64,000 nt of DNA from the NCBI RefSeq assembly GCF_963082655.1, contig NC_081552.1, positions 72,606,707 to 72,670,706 on the forward strand. Reading direction: 5' to 3'. Every line of letters begins with the position of its first letter. The first letter of the stretch is position 1. The notes under the pieces were generated by a model. That model was not told the origin of the DNA. It searched no databases and saw only the letters and a list, made by a program, of their open reading frames with translations. Position numbers and translations under genes: made by a program. Positions 1 to 11,489 of the stretch are shown one piece after another. Source of the stretch: Stomoxys calcitrans. Its lineage: Eukaryota > Arthropoda > Insecta > Diptera > Muscidae.

Positions 1-282
1 TATAGTATAGATAAAGTAAAAAAAAATAATCATTCCAATATATTTAGCGGTTTAAATATGGAATCGTTTTCAACATGAAAAACATTTTGTTCTTCTAAAA
101 CTAGCAAAATTTTCCATAAAAGATACTCCTATTTACTTGAAGTTTTCGTAAACTTTGGTTATCAAATCATTAACATTTTTCTTTTCCATTTTCATAAAGC
201 GGAGTCAATAAGAAAAGTTTTAAATGCTAATTTGACTCTTTTCAAAATCAAACCACCCCTTTATCTTAAAGCCAATATGGCC
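1..282. other. AT-rich DNA, nothing recognised
   Basis: AT-rich sequence without a convincing reading frame, repeat terminus or RNA signature. It ends where an F3-type dispersed repeat begins. Confidence 0.5.
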
Positions 283-283
283 A

Positions 284-1122
284 TTTTTTATACCTTACAC
301 CACTACCATGGTATAGGGTATTATAACTTAGTGAATTTGTTTGTAACACCCAGAAGGAATAGAGATAGACCCATTGATAAGCATACTGATCGACCCAGAA
401 TCACGTTCTGATTTGATTTAGCTATGTCCGTCTTTCCATCCATGCATGTTAATTTATTAAAATCGGTTCAGATTTCAGATTTTTTTTAGCTCGCATATAT
501 GTTTTTTTTAGCTCGCATATATGTGTGGTCATTTGTATTACGATTTTCCCAAAATGTTGGCAAGTAGTTTTTCCTTATAACTCCTGACAATGTTGTTGTG
601 TTTTAAATAAATCGGTTCAGATTTATATATAGTTAACATATATATGTATCACCCGATTTTTACTTTTAAGGCCATGGTCAGCGTATTTCTTGACAGATTT
701 TTTCAAAATTTGGCACAATGCATACTTTTATGACTGTTTTTTACTATGTGTGCCGATTTTGTTCGAAATCGATTTAGATTTAGGCATAGCTCCCATATAA
801 AGTTTTGAGTTATACTTGACTTATACTGCAATAATTCGATTATTTGTGTTAATTGCAACTCTTCGGATCACTAGTAAATATAATAACAATCGGTTCAGAT
901 TTAGATATATGTGTCATTTATATATATCTCCTCATTTTCAGTTTTTGGGCCGTTGCAAGCGCATTTATGAACCGATTTCCAAACAAAAGTTTGGTCGAAA
1001 TTCGTCACTTCAATTGTAAGCAAATTTAAATTTCGAAGACTTCGCCTATATTGCATACCCCATGTGGTGTATGGTATCAAAAGGTCGTTTTTGGACGACT
1101 TTAGACCGTCCTTACTTGTTTT
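284..1122 (-). mobile_element. F3-type dispersed repeat (Helentron-like, non-autonomous)
   Basis: The left end carries ATACCTTACACCACTACCATG, and about 70 bases further the phrase for a conserved GTAACACCCAGAAGG block. The right end is a CTTACTTGTTT terminus like that of the F1 family. Internally it repeats the theme of AATCGGTTCAGATTTAGATATA followed by a short-arm phrase. The same family recurs in the opposite orientation near 12.43-12.80 kb and 24.08-25.35 kb. There is no coding capacity. Assignment to the Helentron-related class rests on the shared terminus and on family knowledge, not on a search. Confidence 0.55.
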
Positions 1123-1312
1123 TACTACATTTCAAAAGTTTCCAAAAGTTTCACGGTGATTTTTTTTATTTTAACTTGAATGTTAATATGTTTCCAACAA
1201 TTTAAGAAATGTCTCGCCATAACCCAGCCATAAATGAGGTCGTGGTAACCAAAATACGTTATAAATAAATTGTCACTGCTAAAAACCAAGTACTACGTCA
1301 CATTTTTGCACG
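1123..1312. other. AT-rich spacer
   Basis: Short unassigned AT-rich sequence between the F3 repeat and the TA target site of the first mariner element. No feature seen. Confidence 0.4.
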
Positions 1313-1328
1313 TAAAGGGTGATTTTTT

Positions 1329-2411
1329 ATACCCTCCACCATAAGATGGGGGTATACTAATTTCGTCATTCTGTTTGTAACTACTCGAAATATTCGTCTG
1401 AGACCCCATAAAGTATATATATTCTTGATCGTCGCGACATTTTATGTCGATCTAGCCATGTCCGTCCGTCTGTCCGTCCGTCCGTCCGTCTGTCTGTCGA
1501 AAGCACGCTAACTTCCGAAGGAGTAAAGCTAGCCGCTTGAAATTTTGCACAAATACTTCTTATTAGTGTAGGTCGGTTGGTATTGTTAATGGGCCATATC
1601 GGTCCATGTTTGGATATAGCTGCCATATAAACCGATCTTGGGTCTTGAATTCTTGAGCCTCTAGAGTGCGCAAATCTTATCCTATTGGAATGAAATTTTG
1701 TACGACGTGTTTTTCTATGATATCCAACAACTGTGCCAAGTATAGTTTAAATCGGTCCATAACCTGATATAGCTGCCATATAAACCGATCTTGGGTCTTG
1801 ACTTCTTGAGCCTCTAGCGTGCGCAATTCTTATCCGATTTGACTTCTTGATCTTCTAGAGGGCGCAATTCCTATCCGATTTGGCTAGATTTTTGCATGAC
1901 GTGTTTTATTTTTACTTTCAACAACTGTGTCAAATAAGGTTCAAATCGGTTCATAACCTGATATAGCTGCCATATAAACCGATCTGGGATCTTGACTTCT
2001 TGGTCCCTAGAGGTCGCAATTATTATCCGATATGTCTGAAATTTTGTACGATGGATCCTGACCATGTACGATGGATTCATGACCATCAACAAACGTGTTT
2101 ATTATGGTCTGAATCGGTCTATAGCCCGATACAGATCCCATATAAATCGTTCTCTCTATTTTACTTCGTGAGCCCCAATGGGCGCAATTCTTATACGAAT
2201 TGGCTGACATTTTACACAGGTCTCCAACATATAATTTAATTGTGGTCCGAACCGGACCATATATTGATATCGTTTTAATAGCAGAGCAACTCTTTTCTTA
2301 TATCCTTTTTTGCCTAAGAAGAGATGCCAGGAAAAGAACTCGACAAATGCGATCCATGGTGGAGGGTATATAGGATTCGGCCCGGCCGAACTTAGCACGT
2401 TCTTACTTGTT
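1329..2411 (-). mobile_element. F1 Helentron-like repeat (mini-me/DINE-1 type), copy 1
   Basis: It begins TATACCCTCCACCATAAG and ends GGTGGAGGGTATA followed by a GC-rich CGGCCCGGCCGAACTTAGCA tail and TTACTTGTT. The subterminal CCCTCCACC/GGTGGAGGG pair is inverted. Near the left end it has (TA)n, a ~40-bp core containing TTCTTGATCGTC, then (GTCY)n at about 1460-1498. This is the order described for dipteran mini-me elements. The interior is tandem units of about 150 bp with a GATATAGCTGCCATATAAAC phrase. It is non-coding and has landed inside mariner copy 1. Confidence 0.75.
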
Positions 2412-2503
2412 AAGAGCTATAGTTTTTCAAAACAAAAAAAAAACATAAAATTCAGAAAAATTTTTGAAATCTTTATTTGTATCGATAGTACGATGCATAT
2501 AAT

Positions 2504-3186
2504 TTAATGCTTGAAGATTATTTCATGAAAATGTCGCCCATAAACGCGCTTCAAATAGACCATCCGCTTAGTCCAATTTTGGCATACTCTTTCCAACGTT
2601 TCGACCGGTATCTCACTAATAAATGCTTCTATGTTGTCTTCCATTGCGTCAATTGAACCGGGCTTTTCTGTATAGACATGAGCTTTAACATAGCCCCACA
2701 AAAACTAGTCTAAAGGCGTAAAATAGCACGAAATAGGCGGCCAATTGACCGGTCCCGAACGTAAAATAAAATGTTCACCGAATCGCCTCTCAATAAGTCT
2801 ATTGTTACCCGTGCTGTTTAGAACCGTCTTGTTGAAACCACATGTCATGCAAGTCAAGCTCATGCATTTCTGGTCAAAAAAGTTGGGTATCACCTCAGAG
2901 TAGCGCTCACCTTTCAAAGTTACGTTACGATGCGCTTTATCGTTGAAGAAGTACGGTCCAATGATGCCACCAGCCCATAAACTTTTTCTGGATGCATTGG
3001 TAGCACTTGCAATGCTTTTGGATGACCTTCACTCCAAAATCGGCAATTCTGCTTATTTACGTACCCATTGAGCCAAAAATTATCTTCGTCGCTCAATGGA
3101 AGAAGCGCACGATGAACCTTCTTAATAGAGCATGGATAATAAAATTCAATAATTTGCTAGCGTTGTTCGTTTGTAAGACGGTTCAT
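2504..3186 (-). pseudogene. Mariner transposase pseudogene (copy 1)
   Basis: Start codon complement at 3184-3186, with an in-frame TAG at about codon 10. Recognisable blocks on the minus strand are FWLNGYVNKQ, then SGPVNWPPISC, TPLD followed by a TAG stop at about 2706-2708, then WGYVKAHVYTEKP and a C-terminus ending HEIIFKH. The N-terminal helix-turn-helix region is deleted: the frame jumps from about residue 30 to the block around the first catalytic Asp. The QQDGA block is also damaged. Usual length is about 345 residues; this remnant encodes about 225. It cannot make a transposase. Confidence 0.75.
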
Positions 3187-3299
3187 GGTTAAATTATAGA
3201 CCAAACTGAAGATGTTTGACAGTAAAACAAAACACGAAACGTGCGTGAGCTGTTTAAACCAGTGTTGCCAAAAAGATAATCCAAAAAATCACCCTTTAT

Positions 3300-4065
3300 A
3301 TATGTAAGGAACTTTAATTCTGCATCACTCCTTCTAGAAAACACAACAAGAATCATGAATATATTTCTATCCTATCCGATTTTATATAACTGGCGACACA
3401 AAAGTCAATTTTTGAAAAACGTAAAATTTTCCAATTTTTTTTTTGTTGCCGTCATCATTACACATAAAAACCGACCGCATTATTTACGCAATATTCCTTA
3501 TTAATGGATGTATAAATCATTCCCAAGCTCCGAAACTTAACTAAACTCGGTGTTGAAATCTTTTTTTGGAGAGGTTGGACCGATCTGGACCATATTCTCG
3601 GTTCCAAAATTCATTGTTGGCTATTGTTGGCCAAAAACTTTAATATAGGTAGAGATACAGCGTGTCAAATTTTGTCTCTTTTGGCCTCCCCAACCCAACT
3701 TTTGGCCTTTTGAATATAGTTACCATTAAGACCGGTATATAAATTTTACATTTATATTATTTTGAATAGTATATTTTTTACTACAGAAGACTTCGATGAA
3801 GGACTACTTATATCTTGATGTAGACCCGATTTAATGACTTACATAAAAGCAGCATTGATTTCCCACACACAGTGAGTTGCGATACAATCTTCGATTTCCT
3901 TACTGAGTATGGTCTAAGTCAGACTGTATCTCACTATAGCGCCCAAACAGACTGATCTCCACATTAAAGGTATTTTGTTCAAAAAGCCGCATTTATTGAT
4001 AAATTTCACTGAAATTTGGCACAATAAGTTGCATTAAAATCTGCGCCCGATTTGGGTCATGGGTT
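3300..4065. repeat. Degenerate F2-like repeat and AT-rich DNA
   Basis: Scattered phrases such as GACCGATCTGGACCATATT and TGAAATTTGGCACAATAAG match the internal vocabulary of the F1/F2 repeats, but no termini are preserved. No gene seen. Confidence 0.35.
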
Positions 4066-6069
4066 AAGATTTCAATTTAACATATTCTGGAAATCAAATG
4101 CAATTTTTGAATTTCAATTGAAATTTTTAGAGTTTCAAATGGAATATCTGAATTTTAAAAGAAATTTTTTGTTTGTTTCTCTTTCGAGACGAGATGAATG
4201 ATCGGAAATTGAAAGTGGAAAAGGAAAGCCAAAGATAGCAACACACATTTCCCAACGAATTATTCAGAATTTATGGAGTTTCTGAATTTCAATTGGTATT
4301 TTCAAAAAACCGTTGAAAGTGGTGTAGTCTGAATTTCAATAGAAACATTTGAACTGAATTTCAAATGATATATTATGAATTCCAATGTAAATATTCCGAA
4401 TTAAGATATATTGAATATCTGAATTTCAGCTGAAATTTCTGAATTTGAAATGGAGTATGTGAACGCTAAATGAAATATCTGAATATCAAATGGATTTTCT
4501 GAATTTCAAATAAAATATTCAATTCAAATGGTGTGTCCGGATTTCAAATTAAATATTCTGAATTTCAAGTGGAATATCTGAATATAAAACGGAATTTTTG
4601 ACTTTCAAATACAATATCTAACTTTCAAATGACATTTCTGATTAATAAATGCAGTTTCTGAATTATAGTTGGTTTCTTCGGACTTACACTTGAAAATTGT
4701 GTCAGACCCCACCATTTCGTTGCAATATTCTGAATTTCAACTCAAATATTCTAAATTGAAATGTGATGAATTTCAAATGGAATATTAAATTTTAATTAGC
4801 ATATTTAAAATTTCATGAAATAAATGAATTTCTATTGAAATATTCCGAATTTCATATGAAGTATATGAATTTGAAAAGAAGTATTCTGAATTTCAACAGG
4901 AATATCTGAATATCAAATGAATTTCAAAAAAAATTCTGATTTTCAATGAAATTTCTGAATTATAAAAGGAATTTCTGAATTTCAATTAGTACTTGGAATA
5001 TCTGAATTATATTTAAGAGTGGTGTAGTCTGATTTTCAATTGAAATATTCCTAATTTTAATAGAAATATTCTGAATCTCAAATGGAATATCTAAATTGCA
5101 TTTTACATATTCTGAAACTCAAATAAAATTTCTGAATTTCAAATAAAATATCTGAATTTCAAATACAATATCTGAATTTCGAATAAAATATATGAATTTC
5201 ACATGGGGTGTCTAAATTGAAAATAAAATATTCTGCATTTCAAATGGAATATCTGAACACCACATGGAATTTCTAATTTTTAAATTGGTATTTTCTGAAA
5301 TACTCTTAAAAGTGGTGTAGTCAGAATTCCAATTGGAATCTTCTGAATTATAATTGAACTTCGAATGGAATATTTTCAATTGAAAAATTTAAAAATTTCA
5401 AATGGAATTTATGAAATGCAAATAAAATATCTGATCTTCAAATATTTTATTTGAAGTTCAAATAAAATATCTGAATATCATACGGAATTTCTGAAATTCA
5501 AATTTACTACCTGAATTTTAAATGAAATTCTTAATTTAAACGGAATTTATCAATTTCAATAGGTTTAATCTGTATTACATTTGAAAGTTACACCAGTCTG
5601 AATTAAAATATTCTGAATTTGACCTGAAATATTCTGAATTTTAGATAAAATATTCTGAATTTCAAATAAAATATCTACCTTTGAATTGAAATATTCTGAA
5701 TTTCAAAAGAAGAATCTGAATTTCAAATGAATTATTCTGAATTTCAAAAGGACTGTATGGATATCATACGTAATTTCTGAACTTCAAACGAACTTCTGAC
5801 TTACAGATTGAATTTCTCAATTTCAATTGGTATTTTATGGAGTCTGAATTTCAATTGAAATATTCTGAATTCTAATTGAAATTTCAAATGGAATGTCTGA
5901 ATTTTAATAAACACATTCTGAATTTCAAAAAACTATCGCAATCTTAATTGAAATTATTAAATATAAAATATAATATCTGGAATAGAATATAAAATTGAAT
6001 ATCTGAATTTCAATCAATATATTTTGAAATTCAAAATATCTGAATTTCAATCGAAATATTTTGAAGTTC
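4066..6069. repeat. Satellite of a palindromic ~20-bp unit, left block
   Basis: The sequence is a diverged tandem array of TGAATTTCAAATGAAATTTC-like units, each about 20 bp. Each unit holds a dyad, GAATTTCA-AA-TGAAATTC. A variant phrase (ACACTTGAAAGTGGTGTAGT) recurs every few hundred bases, suggesting a higher-order arrangement. A non-array insert of about 100 bp lies near 4160-4260. It has no coding capacity; apparent open frames are due to the 20-bp period (60 bp gives 20 codons). Confidence 0.85.
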
Positions 6070-6072
6070 ATA

Positions 6073-6893
6073 CAATAAATGGTGATTTTTTAGCTATTAT
6101 CTTTTCGACAACACTGGTTTTCACTGCTCACGCAAGTTTCGTGTTTTGTTTCACTGTCAAACATCTTCAGATTGGTCTACAATTTAACCATGAATCGTCT
6201 TGCAAACAAACAACGCTTGCAAATTAATTAATTTTATTATCAAAAAAAAGTTATCTGTTAAAAAAGTTCATAAGCATAATTGTCGATTTTGAAGTGAAGA
6301 TCAGCCAGAAGCATTGCAAGAGCTATGGGCTGGTGGCATCATTGGATCGTACTTCTTCAAAGATGATGCGAATCGCAACGTACATGTAAATAGTGAGCGC
6401 TACCGTGAGACGATATCTAACATTTTTTGCCCAAAAAACAAGAGCTTGACTTGTATGACATATGGTTTCAACAAGACGGTGCCACATGCCAAACAGCACG
6501 CGTAACCATGGACTTATTGAGAGGCAAGTTAGGTAAGGACTTTATTTCACGTTCGGGACCGGTCAATTGGCCGCCTATATCGTGCGATTTAACGCCTCTA
6601 GACTTTTTTTGTGTGGCTATGTTGAAGCTCATGTCTATACAGACAGGCCCGCTTCAATTTACGTATTTTAAGACAACATTAAATCATTTATTCGTGAGAT
6701 ACCGGCCGAAATGTTGGAAAGAGTATGCCAAAATTGACTAAGCGGATGAACCATTTGAGGCGCAGCCACGGTCAAGGTTTGCATGAAATAAATTATATGG
6801 ACCGTTCTATCGACCCAAGTAAAGATTTAATGCATTTTTCTGAACTTTTTTTAAAAAAACTTTCACACAGCTTTTAAAACATAGCCCCTTATA
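6073..6893 (+). mobile_element. Mariner-like element copy 2 (DD41D type) inside the satellite
   Basis: The left end reads GGTGATTTTTTAGCTATTAT. The next ~100 bp resemble the right end of copy 1 in reverse (ACACTGGTTT, then TTTCGTGTTTTG). The right end (CATAGCCCCTTATA) has lost the canonical terminal repeat. It interrupts the palindromic array, which resumes at about 6894. Confidence 0.7.
6190..6805 (+). pseudogene. Mariner transposase pseudogene (copy 2)
   Basis: Start codon at 6190, stop a few codons later, then frameshifted blocks GGIIGSYFFKDDANRN, WFQQDGATCQTARVTMDLL, SGPVNWPPISCDLTPLDFF and a degraded C-terminus. Counting 41 residues between the Asp of QQDGA and the Asp of TPLD places it in the DD41D (rosa-like) group rather than classical DD34D mariners. 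The N-terminal DNA-binding domain and the first catalytic Asp are deleted, and at least two frameshifts are present. Confidence 0.75.
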
Positions 6894-8100
6894 ATAATAA
6901 ATATTCTGAATTTGAAATGGAGTGTCTGAACATAACATAGAATTTCTGAGTTTCAAATAAAATATCTGAATTTTAAATTAATTTTCCGAATAAGAAATGG
7001 AGTTTCTGAATATCAATTGGTATTTTATGAATTACACTTCAAAGTTGTGTAAGCTGAATTTCTGTTGAAATATTCTTAATTTTAATTCAAATATTCTGAA
7101 ATTTAATTGAAATATTCTGAATTTCAAAAAATATATTCTGAATTTCAAATAAAATATCTGAATTTTAGATGGAATATCTGAATGTCGGATGGAGTATCTG
7201 AATTTTAATTGAAATACTCCGAATTTTATATGGACTTTCTGAATATGAAATGAAATTTTTAAATTTGAAATATAATATCTCAATTTCAAATGAAATTTCT
7301 GAATTACAAATGGAATTTCTGAATTGCAGTTTTGGAATATCTGAATTACACTTGAAAGTGGAGTGGTTTGAATTTCAAATGGAATATGTGAATTTCAAAT
7401 AGCATATATGAGAATTAAATTAAAATTTCTGCATTATAAATGGAATTTCTCAATTTCAAATGGTATTTTCTGAATTATACTTGAAAGTGGAGTAGTCTGA
7501 ATTGCAAATGAAATATTCTAAATCTCAATTGAAGTACTCTGAATTTTAATTGGAATATTCCAAATTTTAAATGAAATATCTGAATATAAAGAATATTTCT
7601 GAATTACAAATAAAATATTTGAATTTAAAATAAAATTTCTGAATTATAAATAGAATCCGAAATTCAATTGTTAGTTTTTGAATCACTCTTGAAAGTGGCA
7701 TAGTCTGAATTTCAATCGAAAAATTCTAAATTTCAATTGAAAGATTCGGAATTTTAATTGACATTTTCAGAATTTCAAATAAAGCATCTGAATTTCAATT
7801 TAAATATTTTATATTTCAAAAAAAAAATTCTGAATTTCCGATGAAATTTCTGAATTTCAAATGAAATTTCCGAATTTCAAATGAAATTTCTGAATTTCAA
7901 ATGAAATTTCTGAATTTCAAATGAGATTTCAAAATATTAAATAAAATTTCTGAATTACAAACGGTATTCTATATTTCAACTGGTATTTTCTTAATTACAC
8001 TTGAAAGTGAGGTATTCTGATATTCAAATGGAATATCTGAATTTGAAGTCGAATATCTTAATTTCAGATAAATTATCTGAATTTTAAATGAAAATATCAC
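6894..8100. repeat. Satellite of a palindromic ~20-bp unit, right block
   Basis: Continuation of the array on the other side of mariner copy 2. The cleanest stretch is about 7845-7930, with near-identical 20-bp units in succession. Open frames through it on the minus strand (for example 7032-7289) spell cyclic LKFRIFQLKF-like peptides and are an artefact of the period. Confidence 0.85.
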
Positions 8101-8227
8101 AGTCTTTTCTGGTAATCAGCTGATACCACATGTTAATTTTTCTGCGCTAAAAATGTTTTCCTTAAAATATTAAATTATGGTATTTCTAAGAAATAATAAA
8201 CGTAAAGTTGCGTTTGTTTCCAACGAA

Positions 8228-8904
8228 TGCCTTTCAAATATCTAAGAAATGCTACAGTTCTCGATTCGGCCAATCGATATCAAGCGCTCGATAGAGATGA
8301 TATGGAATCAGCAAGTAAAGAAGATGGTGAAATTACTATAACATGAGATACGTTTCCACCAATTGTTGTTGGCCAAACTATGATCTTTTCTAAAATAATC
8401 GCTTGGTTGATGTCGCAGTACTAGCTCCAAAAAATATCCATCGGAACAAAAGTAATTTCAAGACGACGAGATATTTATGAATGAATACGGCCGTCATCAA
8501 ATTTCAAAAAAGGAAATCCGCACAATTAGATTTTTCTATGGAATCGTTGTGAAGTGGCCCAATTAAAAATAACAAAGGTCCCGCACAACAGGTCCCGAAC
8601 AGTTGTCTGTCCTGCATGCGCCGGTAACCATGATCTCCCAGTTTGTACTTTAAATCAGACTCAACGGGATGGTCCTGTTGTATATAAATATTTTAACTGT
8701 TCCAAGAGAAACCTAAATAATGTGAACCATAAGGCTGATGATTCAAAATGTCCATGTAGGCAAGATTACATGCAAATGCGTAATCGAGTTACGAACAAAA
8801 TTTCCTGTGGTACACGATGTGTGTATGAATATTACATAGAACCAGATGATTTCCCTCAAGCTGGTTACAAAAACAAAAGGTTTGTCTTCTCGATCAGCTG
8901 TTGA
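8228..8904 (+). pseudogene. ORF1 (Gag-like zinc-knuckle) remnant of a non-LTR element
   Basis: The N-terminal piece from about 8228 contains NRYQALDRDD, a phrase typical of jockey-type ORF1 N-termini, and is broken by stops. An intact 116-codon frame (8554-8904) contains CPACAGNHDLPVC, a C-x2-C-x3-H-x4-C knuckle, then a second Cys/His block with NHKADDSKCP. This is the nucleic-acid-binding tail of LINE ORF1 proteins. Intervening frameshifts make the whole non-functional. Confidence 0.65.
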
Positions 8905-9234
8905 TAATCCAACATGTTAATCTAGAACACAGGGTGGTTAAATTTTAGTGGGTTAAGAACCCCATATGTTCAAACAGCTGGCCGTCAATCAGCTAGAAAT
9001 TTTAGTACTGAACCATTTGGCAATTGAAACCTATACTCTAACGTTACAAGGCAAGGCAGTCAAGTAGACGATGCGGACGACTTAACGATGATGAATTTGT
9101 TATGATGATATATACTTTGAAGCTATTGATCGCCTACAACAGTGCAGAATAGGTATGATAAATTCAGAGTTTAAGGAATGATGTTGCGTCATGCTTTATA
9201 ATTCATTCAACATAAATCAGATTCATGTTATACA

Positions 9235-9440
9235 CAGGAATTGCCAAGGCATAACGACAAAATGCAGCAATTATGCAGCTGAATTTTGCTTTTTACAATA
9301 AAATCATATGTTTTTCTCTTAAATGAAACATTTCTCAAACCCCATCATAAATTCAAGATGGAAGGCTACAAAATCTACAGTAATGATCGGTTAACTAATG
9401 GCGGCTGTGTTATAATAACATCTGCTTATACCCCACATTA
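9235..9440 (+). pseudogene. ORF2 endonuclease fragment
   Basis: Translating with one or two frame changes gives HRNCQGITTK, then LNETFLKPHHKFKMEGYKIY and NDRLTNGG. This is the N-terminal signature of the apurinic-like endonuclease domain of LINE ORF2 (the LNET block with the catalytic Glu, the GY block and the GG block). The domain is cut off before its catalytic Asp/His region. Confidence 0.6.
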
Positions 9441-9480
9441 GAAGCCTAACATTAAATATGACTTAATAAAGTTAAATAGA

Positions 9481-10476
9481 AACAAGTAAAAGCGTGCTAA
9501 GTTCGGCCGGGCCGAATCTTATATACCCTCCACCATGGATCGCATTTGTCGAGTTATTTTCCCGGCATCTCTTCTTAGGCAAAACAGGATATAAGAAAAG
9601 ATTTGCTCTGCTATTAGAGCGATATCAAGATATGGTCCGGTTTGGACCACAATTAAATTATATGTGTAAAATGTCAGCCAATTCGAATAAGAATTGAGCC
9701 CTTTGGGGTCTCAAGAAGTAAAATATAGAGATCGATTTATATGGGAGCTGTATCAGACTATAAACCGATTCAGACCATAATAAACACGTATGTTGATGGT
9801 CATGAGAGGATCCGTCGTACAAAATTTCAGTCAAATCGGATAATAATTGCGACCTCTAGAGGCTCAAGAAGTCAAGATCCAAGGTCGGTTTATATGGCAG
9901 CTATATCAGGTTATGAACCGATTTGAACCTTATTTGACACAGTTGTTGGAAGTAAAAATAAAATACGTCATGCAAAATTTCGATCATATCGGGTAGGAAT
10001 TTCGCCCTCTAGAAGCTCAAGAACTCAAGACTCAAGATCGGTTTATATAACAGCTATATCAGGTTATGAACCGATTTAAACCATACTTGGCACAGTTGGA
10101 TATCATAACAAAATACTTCGTGCAAAAATTCATTCAAATCGGATAAGAATAGAGTCTCAAGAAGTCAAGACCCAAGATCGGTTTATATGACAGCTATATC
10201 AAAACATGGGCCGATATGGCACATTTACAATACAAACCGACCTACACTAATAAAAAGTATTTGTGCAAAATTTCAAGCGGCTAGCTTTACTTCTTCGGAA
10301 GTTAGCGTGCTTTCGACAGACAGACGGATGGACGGACGGACATAGCTAGATCGACAAAAAATTTCGCGACGATCAAGAATATATATACTTTATGGGGTCT
10401 CATACGAATATTTCGAGTAGTTACAAACATAATGACGAAATTAGTATACCCCCATCCTTTGGTGGAGGGTATAAAA
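9481..10476 (+). mobile_element. F1 Helentron-like repeat, copy 2
   Basis: It starts AACAAGTAAAAGCGTGCTAA and the inverted ATACCCTCCACCATGG block, and ends TTTGGTGGAGGGTATA. Internal ~150-bp units carry CAGCTATATCAGGTTATG. Near the right end are a short GGAC-type microsatellite (about 10318-10340), the core and the TA-rich tract. Two short frames over it are repeat artefacts. Confidence 0.75.
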
Positions 10477-10735
10477 ATAGCTTAAATACCAATATATTTT
10501 ATTGTAAAAAGGAAATACAATATTATAAATAATTTTCAAGTGAAATTTGAACAAGCTATGTCAACCTAAACGGCTGCTTAAGTTACTTTAGGATGGGCCA
10601 TTTATTTATTAAACAATTGGAAAACTCCTCGAGATCTCAAATGCAAAGCCTAGATCCCCATTAACTCAAATATTTTTTTAACTTCATATGTCCCCTGAAC
10701 CCATGCAAACAATTTTTTGCACCAAACCATATTTT
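10477..10735. other. AT-rich spacer
   Basis: No repeat terminus, gene or RNA signature recognised. Confidence 0.4.
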
Positions 10736-10737
10736 TA

Positions 10738-11470
10738 GCCTCTACAGAAAATTTTCTAAAAAAATGCCGATTTGGAAACTATCTTAGCTCTGTAAAAACT
10801 TACAGACAAAATTTAATTTTATTTAATTTTAAATACACTTATATCTGGAAATATCAAACAGAATTATTAAGATATCTTTATTTGTTTTTTTTTTTCTTAG
10901 AATTTTTCAGCGCTATTCAGCAAAAAAAAGAATTTTGGAAGTTGGACCACAAATGATGATTTGGCAGCCCGAACAATTTTTCTTAATTCCGAGGTGACCA
11001 ACTTAAGGGTCTTGCGGCGAAACGCTTATACTACGTAGGGCCTTGACCATTTCAAAATTGAAATAGTTATCTCTATCTGTTTTCATAGGGCATGTTTTCT
11101 ACTAGTTTTTTTTCGGTTTTATGCCGCTGTATGTTGCCTCGATCGGTCTATATGTTCGTTCAAGGTTTTTGTGGAGGGGCGAGTCCCATGCGAATTGGCT
11201 TGACGATATTTGTAACCTTCACAGAAAATGTACTAAAAAATTCCGATTTGGAAACTATCTCTGCCCAAAATGGGTATTATGCGTTTCTCTATAGAAAGTT
11301 TCGTGCAGATTTAATTTTTGGTCTTTAAAATTCAAATAGTTTTCTCTATCCGTTCTTACATGGCATATTTCCTACTAGTTTTTTTCGGTTCTATCCCACT
11401 GTATGTTGTCTCGATCGGTGTATATGTGCGTTTGGGATTATTGTGGTGGGGCTAGCCCCATTCGAATTAG
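10738..11470 (+). repeat. Unassigned tandem repeat, ~272-bp period
   Basis: Phrases such as CTACTAGTTTTTTT with TATGTTG..TCGATCGGT and a GGGGCGAG/GGGGCTAG block recur at an offset of about 272 bp (11091 versus 11362). An ACAGAAAAT..CTAAAAAA phrase at 10741 recurs at 11220. Two to three diverged units are visible. Family unknown, no coding evidence. Confidence 0.5.
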
Positions 11471-11489
11471 CTTGAAATTTTAATATGTT

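Larger units (their letters stand above)
1315..3296 (-). mobile_element. Mariner-like element copy 1 (rosa/DD41D type), split by an F1 repeat
   Basis: Terminal inverted repeats AAGGGTGATTTTTT (1315) and its complement AAAAAATCACCCTT (ending 3296) are flanked by TA on both sides (1313-1314 and 3297-3298), the target duplication of the IS630-Tc1-mariner superfamily. The inner part encodes a broken transposase on the minus strand. A Helentron-like F1 repeat (1329-2411) sits just inside the left terminal repeat, so the true element length is about 0.9 kb. That is shorter than the ~1.3 kb usual for mariners. Confidence 0.8.
8104..9480 (+). mobile_element. Non-LTR retrotransposon remnant (family N4, jockey-type), 3' end lost
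   Basis: It carries an ORF1-like zinc-knuckle protein remnant followed by the beginning of an ORF2 endonuclease domain. The order ORF1 then EN on one strand is that of jockey/I-type LINEs. The reverse transcriptase part is missing: an F1 repeat starts at 9481, right after the EN fragment. Confidence 0.7.

Noticed and set aside
7032..7289. 85-codon minus-strand frame LKFRIFQLKF-like
   Set aside because: Product of the 20-bp satellite period (three units equal 20 codons).
7845..7930. Possible CRISPR-like direct repeats
   Set aside because: The 20-bp units are contiguous with no unique spacers, in eukaryotic AT-rich satellite.
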